64,000 bases of DNA from the NCBI GenBank assembly GCA_017534745.1, contig JAFXVX010000020.1:26259-90258 (forward strand). The letters run 5' to 3'. Position numbers and translations under genes: made by a program. Below are positions 46,275-55,503 of the stretch, one piece after another. The notes under the pieces were generated by a model. It ran no database searches. It worked only from the letters and a program-made list of their open reading frames with translations, and was not told where the DNA came from. The stretch comes from Bacteroidales bacterium (GTDB lineage Bacteria; Bacteroidota; Bacteroidia; Bacteroidales; UBA932). How positions within the stretch are numbered: position 1 is the first letter of the stretch; each line of letters opens with the position of its first letter.

Positions 46275-46937
46275 TTAGAACACATACGCCACTCCAACGT
46301 GGAAGGAGTGGATATGGGCCTTGTTCTTTCCGGGGGCCTTGCGGATTTCGTTCCTGTACTGGTTGATGAGACCGAAATCCCAACCGAAGTCGGCGGCGAG
46401 GTGCTCCCAGCGGTAGCCGACACCGAGACCTAACTTGCAATCGAAACGGTGGAAAACACCCTCATCCTCGAGATGCTTGATCTTGTAGTAATTGTAGGTC
46501 AGCTTCTCATACTTGCCGGACTCGTCGTTGTACCACTTCACGCTGCGCTTGTAGCCAAGACCGACGTTGAAAGCAGGACCGGCATAGCCGAAGATGGCAC
46601 CGGGGCCAAGATCGTGGGAATAAGTGATGTGGACGGGAATGTCAATGGCGGTGCGGTGGTTGTAACCCCACTCGAGACCTTCCCAGCGGTGTCCACCGAC
46701 GAAGGTGAAGTAAGCACCGGGGGCGATGCCAAGGCCCTCAACTCCGTCAAAAGCGATGTTGTAGGAACCTCCAAGGTAGAAACCGTTCAGAATGCCGCTT
46801 TCACGATGCTTGATGTCGCCATCCTTCCAGGAAGCGGTGGAATACTCGCCGTAGTAACCGGCACCGAGGTGGAACTGCGCAAACGCGGCAGTCGCACCCG
46901 CGAGCAGCATAGCTGCAATAATCAGAACCTTTTTCAT
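46275..46937 (-). CDS. Small outer-membrane beta-barrel protein (paralogue)
   Basis: 220 residues from the ATG at 46937, with signal peptide MKKVLIIAAMLLAGATAAFA. Strand-like repeats and the C-terminal HSFHVGVAYVF are near-copies of the neighbouring gene's end, as are GIAPGAYFTF and YAGPAFNVGLGYK. The pair arose by tandem duplication. A TAAATTTG box lies 39 bases upstream. Confidence 0.75.
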   Translation of the reverse strand: MKKVLIIAAMLLAGATAAFAQFHLGAGYYGEYSTASWKDGDIKHRESGILNGFYLGGSYNIAFDGVEGLGIAPGAYFTFVGGHRWEGLEWGYNHRTAIDIPVHITYSHDLGPGAIFGYAGPAFNVGLGYKRSVKWYNDESGKYEKLTYNYYKIKHLEDEGVFHRFDCKLGLGVGYRWEHLAADFGWDFGLINQYRNEIRKAPGKNKAHIHSFHVGVAYVF

Positions 46938-46976
46938 TTTTATTGTTTTAATTGTTCGTTTCCTTTTTTGGACGGG

Positions 46977-46984
46977 CAAATTTA
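46977..46984 (-). promoter_or_regulatory. Promoter -7 box (TAAATTTG on the minus strand) for the beta-barrel pair
   Basis: The plus strand reads CAAATTTA, 39 bases upstream of the ATG at 46937. Confidence 0.5.
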
Positions 46985-47007
46985 CAAAAAATTCCCAAAA
47001 GTGTACC

Positions 47008-48465
47008 CTATTTCTCGGGGACGTTCTCCAGAACGGCCTTGAGGTACTCATAGACGTGGCCGACGCTCTCGATCCTGACCCTCTCGTCCGGAGAGTGGGG
47101 ATGGACGATGTCCGGGCCCACGGAGACCATCTCCCAGGCAGGATATTTGGCGCCCATGATGGCGCACTCGAGACCGCCGTGGGTCGCCGTGATCTTCATA
47201 GGCTTACCAGTCACCTTTTGCCACTGGTCGAGCATAATCTTATTCATCGGGGTGTCGAGCTTCGGAGTCCAGCCGGAATAGCCGCCGGCAAAGGAAATCT
47301 CCGCCCCGGCGAGCTCGAACAGGCACCTCATCCTCTCGGCGAGATAAGCCTTGGAAGAATCCACGGCGCTGCGCATAAGGGAATGGATCGTGAGATGTCC
47401 CTTCTCTGTCCTGACTATGGCCATATTGGTCGAAGTCTCGGTCAGGCCCTCCATGCTGCGGCTCATCCTGATGACGCCGGCCGGGCAGGCGAGCATCGCC
47501 TTGACGGCGCGAAGCATGACGCTCTCCTGGATGTACTTTGAAGCCGGCTTTGACTGCTTCTCAAAGGCAAGCTCGGCGCCGGGATCGCTCTCGCGGAACT
47601 CAGCCTTGATGTCGGCAAAGACCTTCTCGACGATGGTCTTGACCTTGCGCACCTCGCCGAGAGGGATTACAATCTCGGCAGCGGCCTCGAAGGGGATGGC
47701 GTTGCGGAGGGATCCACCTGAGAAGTCAGCGACCTTGACGCCGTGCTTTTCGATAAGCGGGAGGAGGATCCTCGCGACAGCCTTGTTGGCGTTGGCCCTG
47801 TAGAGGGAGATATCCATACCGGAATGGCCGCCCTGGAGGCCCTTGACGGCGATCTTGTAGCCGACAAAGCCCTCGGGAGTACGGTACGAACGGTAACGGA
47901 AGTCCGCCGTCGCATCGAGGCCGCCGGCGCAGCCGACGCAAAGTTCGCCCTCCTCTTCGGAGTCCACATTGATGAGGATGTCGCCCTTGAGGACGCCGGG
48001 ACGGAGCTCATTGGCTCCGGTCATACCGGTCTCCTCGTCGTAAGTGCAAAGAACTTCGAGGGGGCCGTGCTTTGCCTTCGGATCCTCGAGAATGGCCATG
48101 GCGAGGGAAAGGCCGATGCCATTATCGGCGCCAAGGGTCGTGCCTTCAGCGGCGACCCAGCCATCGACTATCTTCGTCTTGATGGGGTCGGTAAGGAAAT
48201 CGTGAACAGTGTCCGCGGTCTTCTGCGGAACCATATCCATGTGGCCCTGGAGGATGACTCCGCGCCTTTTCTCGAATCCGGGAGTCGCACCTTTGCGGAA
48301 TATAATGTTGCCGGTCTCGTCGCGGAGGGTCTCCAGTCCGTGGGAGACGCCCCAGTTGTAGAGGTATTCCTGTACTTTGCCCTCGTGCTTTGAAGGACGG
48401 GGAATCTGCGTCAGGCCATAAAAATTGCCCCAGACGAGCTTCGGCTCAAGATCTTTGATTGTCAT
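47008..48465 (-). CDS. pepD: Aminoacyl-histidine dipeptidase PepD (M20 family)
   Basis: 485 residues, standard length. LQGHMDMVPQK (about 72-82), GADNGIGLSLA (about 111) and YDEETGMTGA (about 141) provide the two-zinc site and catalytic Glu of M20C peptidases; GGHSGMDI marks the lid domain. PepD splits Xaa-His and other dipeptides in the cytoplasm. It is 26 bases downstream of the DUF4831 gene on the same strand. Confidence 0.93.
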   Translation of the reverse strand: MTIKDLEPKLVWGNFYGLTQIPRPSKHEGKVQEYLYNWGVSHGLETLRDETGNIIFRKGATPGFEKRRGVILQGHMDMVPQKTADTVHDFLTDPIKTKIVDGWVAAEGTTLGADNGIGLSLAMAILEDPKAKHGPLEVLCTYDEETGMTGANELRPGVLKGDILINVDSEEEGELCVGCAGGLDATADFRYRSYRTPEGFVGYKIAVKGLQGGHSGMDISLYRANANKAVARILLPLIEKHGVKVADFSGGSLRNAIPFEAAAEIVIPLGEVRKVKTIVEKVFADIKAEFRESDPGAELAFEKQSKPASKYIQESVMLRAVKAMLACPAGVIRMSRSMEGLTETSTNMAIVRTEKGHLTIHSLMRSAVDSSKAYLAERMRCLFELAGAEISFAGGYSGWTPKLDTPMNKIMLDQWQKVTGKPMKITATHGGLECAIMGAKYPAWEMVSVGPDIVHPHSPDERVRIESVGHVYEYLKAVLENVPEK

Positions 48466-48491
48466 GATGATAAGGTTTTATATGGTTGAAG

Positions 48492-49535
48492 TTATTTTGC
48501 GCTGACGGGCATGACTGCGCTGATGCCCATCTGGTAGATGGGTATGCGAGTCGAGATGAGCTGGGACTTGCCGTCCGAGAGGGTGACCTTGCAGACCGCG
48601 GGGATGCGGTAGTGGACGGGAAGGAGCTTGGAGGAAGGCTTGAACTGCTCTCCCACGGCGGCTGCAGGAGCCGACTCAGGGCTCACTTCGAGGAAATACG
48701 GGGTCCCGTCGAAGCTGTCGCCGTCGGTCAGGCCGTCCGCTCCCGAAACGCGGAAAGCGACATACATCCTCGTCGCGTCCGCCTTCTCAGGGACGACGTC
48801 GAAGGTCCGGGAGAGAGTCTCCTTCTCGGAATAGCCGATGAACATCGTGAGGTACTCCTTCTCGATGCGGGTAAGCTCGGCTATCGCTGCGCCGAGGGCT
48901 TCGCCGCTGTAGGTCGCGTCGGTGTCGCCGATGGTGATCTTGAAACGCTCCTCGCGGGCCGAGAGGATGATGTCGGCGGCCTCGGCTGCCCTCTTTTCGA
49001 GGGATTTTTCAACCACGACGTCCTGGCTCACGGCTACGCGGGTGAAGGAGGTGTCGGTCGAGACGTTCTTATAGAGTGTCTTAGTCTCCCTTGAAATACC
49101 GCTGGTCAAGGCCTTGCCTGTAAAATCGGCCTTGGGGACTGCCTGGAAGCGCCAAGCTATGGGCGCGCCCGGCTCCTTGTCACCTACGCTCACAAGGCCC
49201 TCGGCCGAAAGCGCCAGGACCTTGTCCAGCACCGGAGAAGAAGCGATCTTGTAGCGTGCGGAAAGATCCGCCTCGACAAGAGGGTTGATCTCGACGGAAA
49301 GGACGCGGACAACTGTCCTGTCGCTTTCCTCAGCGTCGATGCCGAGATATTTTTTAGCGTAACGGGCATACGGCCCGGCGAAAAAGACCTCCCTTTCGGC
49401 CGTCACGTCGAGCGAGAGGACTGTTTTAGGGAGGCTATAGGCCACTGCGGCGGCTGCCTGCTCCCCTTCCGGGGCTGCGGCGGCATGGAAAGATGCCGCG
49501 ATGGCGCAAAGGATAATTGCAAGCGATTTTTTCAT
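48492..49535 (-). CDS. Exported DUF4831-family protein
   Basis: 347 residues from the ATG at 49535, with signal peptide ending HAAAA (about residue 20). KTVLSLDVTAEREVFFAGPYARYAKKYLG, read as two blocks, is the conserved N-terminal part of DUF4831, followed by two long beta-rich halves. The function is unknown and it is probably periplasmic. A frame open to 50123 overlaps the GH36 gene and is not used, because the TATATTTG box is at 49541-49548, 5 bases before this ATG. Confidence 0.75.
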   Translation of the reverse strand: MKKSLAIILCAIAASFHAAAAPEGEQAAAAVAYSLPKTVLSLDVTAEREVFFAGPYARYAKKYLGIDAEESDRTVVRVLSVEINPLVEADLSARYKIASSPVLDKVLALSAEGLVSVGDKEPGAPIAWRFQAVPKADFTGKALTSGISRETKTLYKNVSTDTSFTRVAVSQDVVVEKSLEKRAAEAADIILSAREERFKITIGDTDATYSGEALGAAIAELTRIEKEYLTMFIGYSEKETLSRTFDVVPEKADATRMYVAFRVSGADGLTDGDSFDGTPYFLEVSPESAPAAAVGEQFKPSSKLLPVHYRIPAVCKVTLSDGKSQLISTRIPIYQMGISAVMPVSAK

Positions 49536-49540
49536 AACTA

Positions 49541-49548
49541 CAAATATA
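49541..49548 (-). promoter_or_regulatory. Promoter -7 box (TATATTTG on the minus strand) for the DUF4831 gene
   Basis: The plus strand reads CAAATATA. Only 5 bases separate it from the ATG, which predicts a leaderless mRNA. Confidence 0.55.
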
Positions 49549-49597
49549 TCCTTTTTTTCCGCAAAAGGCAAAAGTTTCTTTTCATGGCTTTTTTGAA

Positions 49598-49605
49598 TAT
49601 ATTTG
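49598..49605 (+). promoter_or_regulatory. Promoter -7 box (TATATTTG) for the alpha-galactosidase gene
   Basis: TATATTTG lies 20 bases before the ATG at 49626. Confidence 0.55.
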
Positions 49606-49625
49606 TAGGAAACAACCAGAAAACC

Positions 49626-51863
49626 ATGAGACCACTCATTCTCGCTGCAGCGGCCCTTGCAATCGCCATTCTGCCGGCGCAGGCCCGCAAGGCCCCCAAG
49701 ACCCAACCGTTTACCCATGAGACGGTGGCCATTCCGGCCGTGACGCCAGGGATTATTTCCGTCGAGACCGACGGGACCCGGCTTATCCTCCAGGTGGATG
49801 CCAGGGGGACGGTAAGGACCGTCCACTATGGCGCTCCGGTAGGCGATCCGGGGCAGTTCCTCTGTTTCCGGTCGAGCGGCGACCACGCCTTCGGAGCCCC
49901 GACGGCCTATCCGACGGCCGGAGGAGATTTCAACGGCCAGGAGGCGCTTCACGTGGAGTATCCCGACGGATCTCAGAACACAGAACTCTATTACGTCTCG
50001 CACGAAAAGTCCGAAAAGGACGGCGTCGAAACGACGACCATTCACCTTAGGGATTACGTCACATCCCTCGAAGCGGATCTTGTCTTCGAAGCATTCCGCC
50101 AAGAGGACGTTATCCTTATCCACAGCGTCATCCGGAACAAAGGCAGGGAACCGGTGCGCCTGCGCAATTTCGCTTCGGCTTCGCTTAATCTTGCCGGAGA
50201 CTCATTCCTGCTCACCCATTTCCACGGCAGCTGGGCCGGAGAGATGCAGATGGAGCAGACTACCCTCACCCACGGAGTCAAACTGATAGAGAACCGTCGC
50301 GGCGCCCAGGTCACTTTGGAGAGCAACCCCTCCTTTATGCTGTCCGTCAATTCCCCATTCAGCGAGACCGACGGCGAGGTTGTTGCCGGAGCTCTCGCCT
50401 GGAGCGGCAATTTCCGTATTAGCTTCGAGTTGGACCAGAGCGGAAAACTCAATATAGTATCCGGTATAAGTCCCTTTGCATCAGCCTATCCCCTTGGCGC
50501 CGGCGAATCCTTCACTACCCCGGAAATGATCTACACCTGGAGCGCAGAAGGGGCAGGCGCCGCATCGAGGAATCTCCACAGATGGGCCCGCAGGGAGGGC
50601 GTTTACGGCGGCGGCAAACCGACCCCTACGCTTCTCAACAGCTGGGAAGGCGCCTATTTCAATTTCACGACGGAGACCCTTCTCGGGATGATAGACGACG
50701 CGGCCTCAATGGGTCTTGAGATGTTCGTCCTCGACGACGGCTGGTTCGCGATGGATTACCCCCGCAACGACGACCGCGCCGGTCTTGGCGACTGGGAAGT
50801 CAACACAAACAAGATTCCGGAAGGAATCGATTATGTGGCTTCATACGCCCATTCCAAAGGCCTCAGGTTCGGTATCTGGATTGAGCCTGAAATGGTTAAT
50901 CCGGAGTCGAACCTCGCCAGGAACCACCCGGACTGGATAGTACAGAGCCCCGGGCGCGAAATCTACGAGCAGCGCCACCAGTGGATCCTTGACCTGTCGA
51001 ATCCCGCCGTACAGGATTTCGTTTTCGGCGTGTTCGACCGCACGGTTGCCCTCTCCCCGCGCATCGATTATATTAAATGGGACTGCAACCGCAGGATCAT
51101 GTCCTTCGGCAGCCCATACCTCGGCAAGGACCAGGACCGTTTCTACGTAGAATATGTCCAGGGGTTTTACAATGTCTGCCGCAGGATAAGGGAAAAGTAT
51201 CCGGACATCATCGTGCAGTGCTGTTCCTCCGGAGGCAGCAGGATTGACTACGGAGCCCTGCGCTATTTCAATGAAGTCTGGCCAAGCGACAACACGGACG
51301 CGATCTCCAGAGCCCGCATCCAGTGGAGCCAGTCGCTCATCTACCCGGCCTGTATTATGGCATCCCACGTCTCGGCCGTTCCCAATCACCAGAGCGGGAA
51401 CGTCACTCCCCTCAAATTCCGATTTGACATCGCCTCGGGCGGCCGCCTCGGGATGGAGCTCCAGCCTAAGACGCTATCAGCAGAGGAGAAGGCCCTCGCA
51501 GACCGCTGCATCAGTTCATACAAAACCTATCGCGACCTCGTTTTTACCGGCGACCTCTACCGGATTGCATCTCCATATAGCGGTGATTTCTACGCACTTA
51601 TGTACGTATCAAAGGACAAGCGCAGGGCCGTTCTCTTTACCTACTGCCTACGCTACCAGCTCCGGGTCCACGCCTCCCACATCTTCCGGCTGCAGGGCCT
51701 TGAGCCCGGGCTCAACTACAGGGTGAGCGAGCAGAACGTCGATAAAAGTTGCTGGTGGGGAGACGGGAAGTCCTTCTCCGGCGCCTTCCTCGCCGGCGGC
51801 GGCTTCAACCCGTCCTTCTCCCAGTCTCTCACGAGTGCAGTTTTCCTTCTTGAAGCGGAATAG
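49626..51863 (+). CDS. Alpha-galactosidase, GH36 family, exported
   Basis: 745 residues with signal peptide MRPLILAAAALAIAILPAQA. The N-terminal beta-sandwich (about 35-300) precedes the barrel with MFVLDDGWF, GIWIEPEMVNPES, IDYIKWDCNR (nucleophile Asp near 483) and the acid/base Asp in WPSDNTDAIS (near 553). It releases terminal alpha-galactose from raffinose-type sugars or galactomannan, probably in the periplasm. The GlcNAc-kinase-like gene starts 3 bases later. A start at 49485 would precede the promoter. Confidence 0.92.
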   Translation: MRPLILAAAALAIAILPAQARKAPKTQPFTHETVAIPAVTPGIISVETDGTRLILQVDARGTVRTVHYGAPVGDPGQFLCFRSSGDHAFGAPTAYPTAGGDFNGQEALHVEYPDGSQNTELYYVSHEKSEKDGVETTTIHLRDYVTSLEADLVFEAFRQEDVILIHSVIRNKGREPVRLRNFASASLNLAGDSFLLTHFHGSWAGEMQMEQTTLTHGVKLIENRRGAQVTLESNPSFMLSVNSPFSETDGEVVAGALAWSGNFRISFELDQSGKLNIVSGISPFASAYPLGAGESFTTPEMIYTWSAEGAGAASRNLHRWARREGVYGGGKPTPTLLNSWEGAYFNFTTETLLGMIDDAASMGLEMFVLDDGWFAMDYPRNDDRAGLGDWEVNTNKIPEGIDYVASYAHSKGLRFGIWIEPEMVNPESNLARNHPDWIVQSPGREIYEQRHQWILDLSNPAVQDFVFGVFDRTVALSPRIDYIKWDCNRRIMSFGSPYLGKDQDRFYVEYVQGFYNVCRRIREKYPDIIVQCCSSGGSRIDYGALRYFNEVWPSDNTDAISRARIQWSQSLIYPACIMASHVSAVPNHQSGNVTPLKFRFDIASGGRLGMELQPKTLSAEEKALADRCISSYKTYRDLVFTGDLYRIASPYSGDFYALMYVSKDKRRAVLFTYCLRYQLRVHASHIFRLQGLEPGLNYRVSEQNVDKSCWWGDGKSFSGAFLAGGGFNPSFSQSLTSAVFLLEAE

Positions 51864-51866
51864 CCT

Positions 51867-52712
51867 ATGATTATAGTTGTTGACAGCGGCGCGACAAAAG
51901 CCGACTGGAGAATAGTGGACGGCGACGGCAAGACCGTCCGCCGCGTCCTCACCGACGGAATGAACGTCTCAGCGATGGAGCGCAGCGCCATCGAGAGGAT
52001 TATCCTGTCATTTCGATTGGGTGAGGCGAGCGGAGAAATCTCCGCCATCCATTTCTACACCGCCGGTCTCGTCACGGACGAAGTGAAAAGCTGGCTGGTA
52101 CCGGCGCTGCAAAGGATTGCGCCGGCGGCCGGGGTTGAAGTGCAGACGGACCTTGTGGGCTCGGCCAGAGCGGCCTGCGGGCACAGAAGAGGGGTCGCCG
52201 CCATCCTCGGCACCGGTTCCAATTCCTGCCTCTATGATGGGGAGAAAATTACAATGAAAGTCAATTCCGGCGGCTTTATCATCGGTGATGAGGGCGGCGC
52301 TGCGGCCCTCGGCAGGATTTTCCTCGCAGACCTCATCAAAGGTCTTGTCCCTGAGGAAATTGTGAAAGATCTGGAAGAAACCGGATTCGACACATCCTAC
52401 GGCAGTATCGTCGAAAACATCTACCACTCCAAGGGCTCCCCTTCCGGCTATCTCGGCTCCCTGGCGCCGTTTCTCATCAGCCATTACGCCAATCCCTACG
52501 TCAAGGGCATAGTGGACGCCAACTTCAAGGCCTTCATCGACAGATGTCTCCTCCGCTTCGACACGGAAAAATACCCCGTCGGCATCATAGGCGGCTTCGG
52601 CAACGCCTGCCGCGACATCTTCACCCCACTCGCAAAGGCCGCGGGCGTCCACATCCGCGAGTATATCCCCGACCCCGTCGAAGGCCTCATCCGCTACCAC
52701 TGCGGACTTTGA
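51867..52712 (+). CDS. BadF/BadG-type ATPase, N-acetylglucosamine kinase-like
   Basis: 281 residues. VVDSGATKADWRIVD at the start is the phosphate-1 loop of the ASKHA kinase fold, ILGTGSNSCLYDG near 112 is phosphate-2, and GGFIIGDEGGAAALGR near 131 and GIIGGFGNACRDIF near 245 fit the GlcNAc-kinase-like group of Bacteroidota. It probably phosphorylates an amino sugar from cell-wall turnover. Residues about 46-59 (ILSFRLGEASGEIS) are coded by a dispersed repeat. Confidence 0.78.
   Translation: MIIVVDSGATKADWRIVDGDGKTVRRVLTDGMNVSAMERSAIERIILSFRLGEASGEISAIHFYTAGLVTDEVKSWLVPALQRIAPAAGVEVQTDLVGSARAACGHRRGVAAILGTGSNSCLYDGEKITMKVNSGGFIIGDEGGAAALGRIFLADLIKGLVPEEIVKDLEETGFDTSYGSIVENIYHSKGSPSGYLGSLAPFLISHYANPYVKGIVDANFKAFIDRCLLRFDTEKYPVGIIGGFGNACRDIFTPLAKAAGVHIREYIPDPVEGLIRYHCGL
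52006..52042. repeat. Dispersed repeat inside the GlcNAc-kinase-like gene
   Basis: TGTCATTTCGATTGGG into TGAGGCGAGCGGAGAAATCT. It has the same ends as the copies in uxaA but a different centre, and is translated in frame. Confidence 0.65.
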
Positions 52713-52730
52713 ATTTAAGTCCGGATTGAA

Positions 52731-52738
52731 TATATTTG
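52731..52738 (+). promoter_or_regulatory. Promoter -7 box (TATATTTG) for the small lipoprotein gene
   Basis: TATATTTG lies 17 bases before the ATG at 52756, so the lipoprotein gene can be expressed apart from the kinase. Confidence 0.55.
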
Positions 52739-52755
52739 CAGAAAATGGTGTTACC

Positions 52756-52962
52756 ATGAGAAAGTTAGTAAGGAATATACTCAAGGGCTGCTCGCTTACG
52801 GCGGCGCTCTTTGTGTTCGAGGCCTGTTACGGCACTCCCCCGGTAAGAGAAGACTACCCTCTCGATGAGGGAGAAGAGACGACCAACACCAAGTCGGCGG
52901 ATGAAGCCTCCGGCGAAGCCGTGGCTTCGATTGACCTCGCCGGTGAAGAGGCGGCCGTCTAG
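52756..52962 (+). CDS. Small lipoprotein of unknown function
   Basis: 68 residues. A basic N-terminus (MRKLVRNILKG) and hydrophobic stretch lead to FEAC, a plausible lipobox, then YGTPP and an acidic, Ser/Thr/Glu-rich tail without predicted fold. The YGTP motif after the Cys recalls small Bacteroidales lipoproteins linked to radical SAM enzymes, but this is a weak similarity. It lies 15 bases before the DUF5686 gene, so cotranscription is likely. Confidence 0.6.
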   Translation: MRKLVRNILKGCSLTAALFVFEACYGTPPVREDYPLDEGEETTNTKSADEASGEAVASIDLAGEEAAV

Positions 52963-52977
52963 TCCGCTGTCTTCCAG

Positions 52978-55503
52978 GTGTATAAGCGCAAAGCGCTAAT
53001 ATCGCTAATCCTAAGCCTTTCAACCATTCTTGTCGCCGCCCAATCGACAAGGATTAAGGGTACGGTGAAGGATGCCGACAACGGGGAGCCGATCCCCTTT
53101 GCCGGCGTCTATTTTGACGGCACAACCATAGGGACAACCACCGATCTGGACGGCAACTTCTTCCTTGAGACAAGAAGCAAGGACGCCCATATTCTTACCG
53201 CATCCATCCTCGGCTATGAACCCGCCTCCTATGTGGTGGTTCCCGGCGCATTCTCCGAAGTCAATTTCGTCCTCACGCCGACCCTCAACCGCCTCAACGC
53301 AGCTATCGTAAAGCCGGACAATTCCTACATGAAGTCCATACTCCGGAAGATTTCCGACGCGAGGGACCGCAACGACCCGGAGAAGAGGCCGGAGTTCGCC
53401 TGCGACGTCTATTCCAAGACGGAAATCGACCTTGCGAACCCCAACGAGCAGATGAAAAACAAGATCCTGCGCAAGCACTTCGGGTTCGTGATGGACTACA
53501 TCGACACATCGGCGGTTTCCGGCAAGCCTTTCATCCCGGCGATGATCGCCGAGACGAAGTCCAGACGCGTCCACCAGCTGTCGCCGCTAATCAACAAGGA
53601 GCTTATCAGCGCCAGCCGGATCTCCGGTCTCAACCAGGACAATGTACTTCTCCAATACACCGGCGCGACCCACTTCCGGGCCAATTTCTACGACAACTAC
53701 ATCAACGTTTTCGGCGTCGATGTCCCCTCACCCGCGACTATATTCGGCGAGGCATTTTACAACTACTATCTGGTTGATTCACTGGCCCTTGACGGAAGAA
53801 AGACCTACGTAATCCGCTATCATCCGAAAAAGATAGTCTCCACCCCGGTCTTCGACGGGGAGATGAACGTGGACGCGACGGATTTCGGTCTCAGGAGCGT
53901 AAAGGCCCGCCTCGCGAAGGGGGCGAACGTCAACTGGGTCAGGGATTACGTCACCGAGACCGAGAACCGAAGGGTCGGCGACACAGCGTGGTTTTACCTC
54001 AAGGACAATATCTACGCGGACTTCGCCGTGACCAAAAAGGACACGCGACTCTTTATATCCCTGCTTGGAAAGAGGGAGAATTACTACTCGAATCCGGTAT
54101 TCAGCGTCGCAGGTGATGCACCCCAGACGCGCAACGACGATGCCGTCAAGGTCGCCTCCGATGCCGGGGAACATGACGACAAGTGGTGGGACAAGGAGCG
54201 CCCGTATGCCCTGACGGAAAAGGAGCAGGGCATCTACGAGATGGTGGACAGGGTGCAGAACGTGCCGTTCTACCGCACGGCCTACGATATAATAAATATG
54301 ATAGCGGTAGGCTACTATGAGACCAAATACATAGGTATCGGGCAGTATTCCACCCTGTTCGCGTTCAATAATCTGGAGGGCTTCCGAATGCGCCTCGGAG
54401 CCCGTACGACCAAGAATGTCAGCAAGAAAGTCAGGCTCACCGGATACGTCGCCTACGGTTTCAGGGACCACCGGTTCAAGGGCGGAGGAAATATAGAATG
54501 GGTATTCTCCCAGGACCCCTGGAGGAAACTGACGCTCACGGCCAAACACGACGTCATCCAACTCGGCCGCGGGACCAGCGCCATCCTCACGGAAAGCAAC
54601 ATTTTCAACTCGATATTCGCCCGGACAACGAACAAGAAACTGTGCCCGGTGACGGAGTTTTCGCTTAAATACGACAGGGAGCTTGCATCCTGGTTCAACA
54701 CTTCCCTCTCACTTGAATCCATAAGGATTGGCGCCAACCGCTATGTCCCCATGGTAACTCCCCACGGAGAAACATGGAATTCCATACTTACCAACCAGAT
54801 ACACTGGCAGGGGCGACTTTCGTTCCGTGAAAGCGTAACCAGGGGTGTGTTCAAGAAAGGGTACATGCACACGAAGTATCCGGTGATCACAGTGGACCTC
54901 TCCGGAGCCCTCCGGGACTTCCTGGGCACTGATTTCGGCTATTTACGCAGTGAACTCACGATAGACTACAGGGTAAGTACCGTGCCTCTCGGGATGGCGC
55001 GCCTACGTTTCAATGTGGGTAAGATCTTCGGCCAGGTGCCTTATCCCCTGCTGAAACTCCACGAAGGCAACGACTCCTTCTTCTTCGACAAGGGAGCATA
55101 CGCCTGTATGGAGCCCTACGAATTCGCCTCCGACCTTTGGACTACGCTCTTCTATGAGCAGAATTTCGGTGGCTATTTCCTCGGCAAGATCCCGGGGATC
55201 AAGAAGTTGAACCTCAGGGAGGTATTCACCCTCAAAATGGCATGGGGCACAATCTCAAAGCAAAACGACGGAAGACCGCTTCAGGAGGGCAGGATTGAAG
55301 CTCCGTTTATCTTCCCGGCAGGGCTCGGGAGCCTCCGCAAACCCTACGTCGAGATGGGCGTCGGTATCTCCAACATCCTGACCTGCATACGTGTTGACGC
55401 CTTTTGGAGGGTGACGCACCGGTATATAATCAATGCTGAAGGGGAAAGGGTAAAATCACCCAACCGCTTCAGCATCAACGTAGGCTTCGAATTCCACTTC
55501 TAA
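52978..55503 (+). CDS. DUF5686 outer-membrane protein with carboxypeptidase-regulatory-like domain
   Basis: 841 residues from a GTG start, with signal peptide ending VAAQ. A CarboxypepD_reg-like domain (about 26-105; IKGTVKDADNGEPIPFAGVY) precedes a DUF5686 region, with a beta-barrel-like C-terminal half ending in FSINVGFEFHF. Such proteins resemble TonB-receptor-like barrels but lack an obvious plug domain. The function is unknown. Its stop overlaps that of the convergent aminotransferase gene by 3 bases. Confidence 0.78.
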   Translation: MYKRKALISLILSLSTILVAAQSTRIKGTVKDADNGEPIPFAGVYFDGTTIGTTTDLDGNFFLETRSKDAHILTASILGYEPASYVVVPGAFSEVNFVLTPTLNRLNAAIVKPDNSYMKSILRKISDARDRNDPEKRPEFACDVYSKTEIDLANPNEQMKNKILRKHFGFVMDYIDTSAVSGKPFIPAMIAETKSRRVHQLSPLINKELISASRISGLNQDNVLLQYTGATHFRANFYDNYINVFGVDVPSPATIFGEAFYNYYLVDSLALDGRKTYVIRYHPKKIVSTPVFDGEMNVDATDFGLRSVKARLAKGANVNWVRDYVTETENRRVGDTAWFYLKDNIYADFAVTKKDTRLFISLLGKRENYYSNPVFSVAGDAPQTRNDDAVKVASDAGEHDDKWWDKERPYALTEKEQGIYEMVDRVQNVPFYRTAYDIINMIAVGYYETKYIGIGQYSTLFAFNNLEGFRMRLGARTTKNVSKKVRLTGYVAYGFRDHRFKGGGNIEWVFSQDPWRKLTLTAKHDVIQLGRGTSAILTESNIFNSIFARTTNKKLCPVTEFSLKYDRELASWFNTSLSLESIRIGANRYVPMVTPHGETWNSILTNQIHWQGRLSFRESVTRGVFKKGYMHTKYPVITVDLSGALRDFLGTDFGYLRSELTIDYRVSTVPLGMARLRFNVGKIFGQVPYPLLKLHEGNDSFFFDKGAYACMEPYEFASDLWTTLFYEQNFGGYFLGKIPGIKKLNLREVFTLKMAWGTISKQNDGRPLQEGRIEAPFIFPAGLGSLRKPYVEMGVGISNILTCIRVDAFWRVTHRYIINAEGERVKSPNRFSINVGFEFHF

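Noticed and set aside
49485-49625. Longer N-terminus for the alpha-galactosidase
   Set aside because: It would overlap the divergent DUF4831 start and its promoter, and it hides a good signal peptide beginning at 49626.
49536-50123. Longer N-terminus for the DUF4831 protein
   Set aside because: The extension is antisense to the alpha-galactosidase coding region and lacks sense as protein; a signal peptide starts at 49535.
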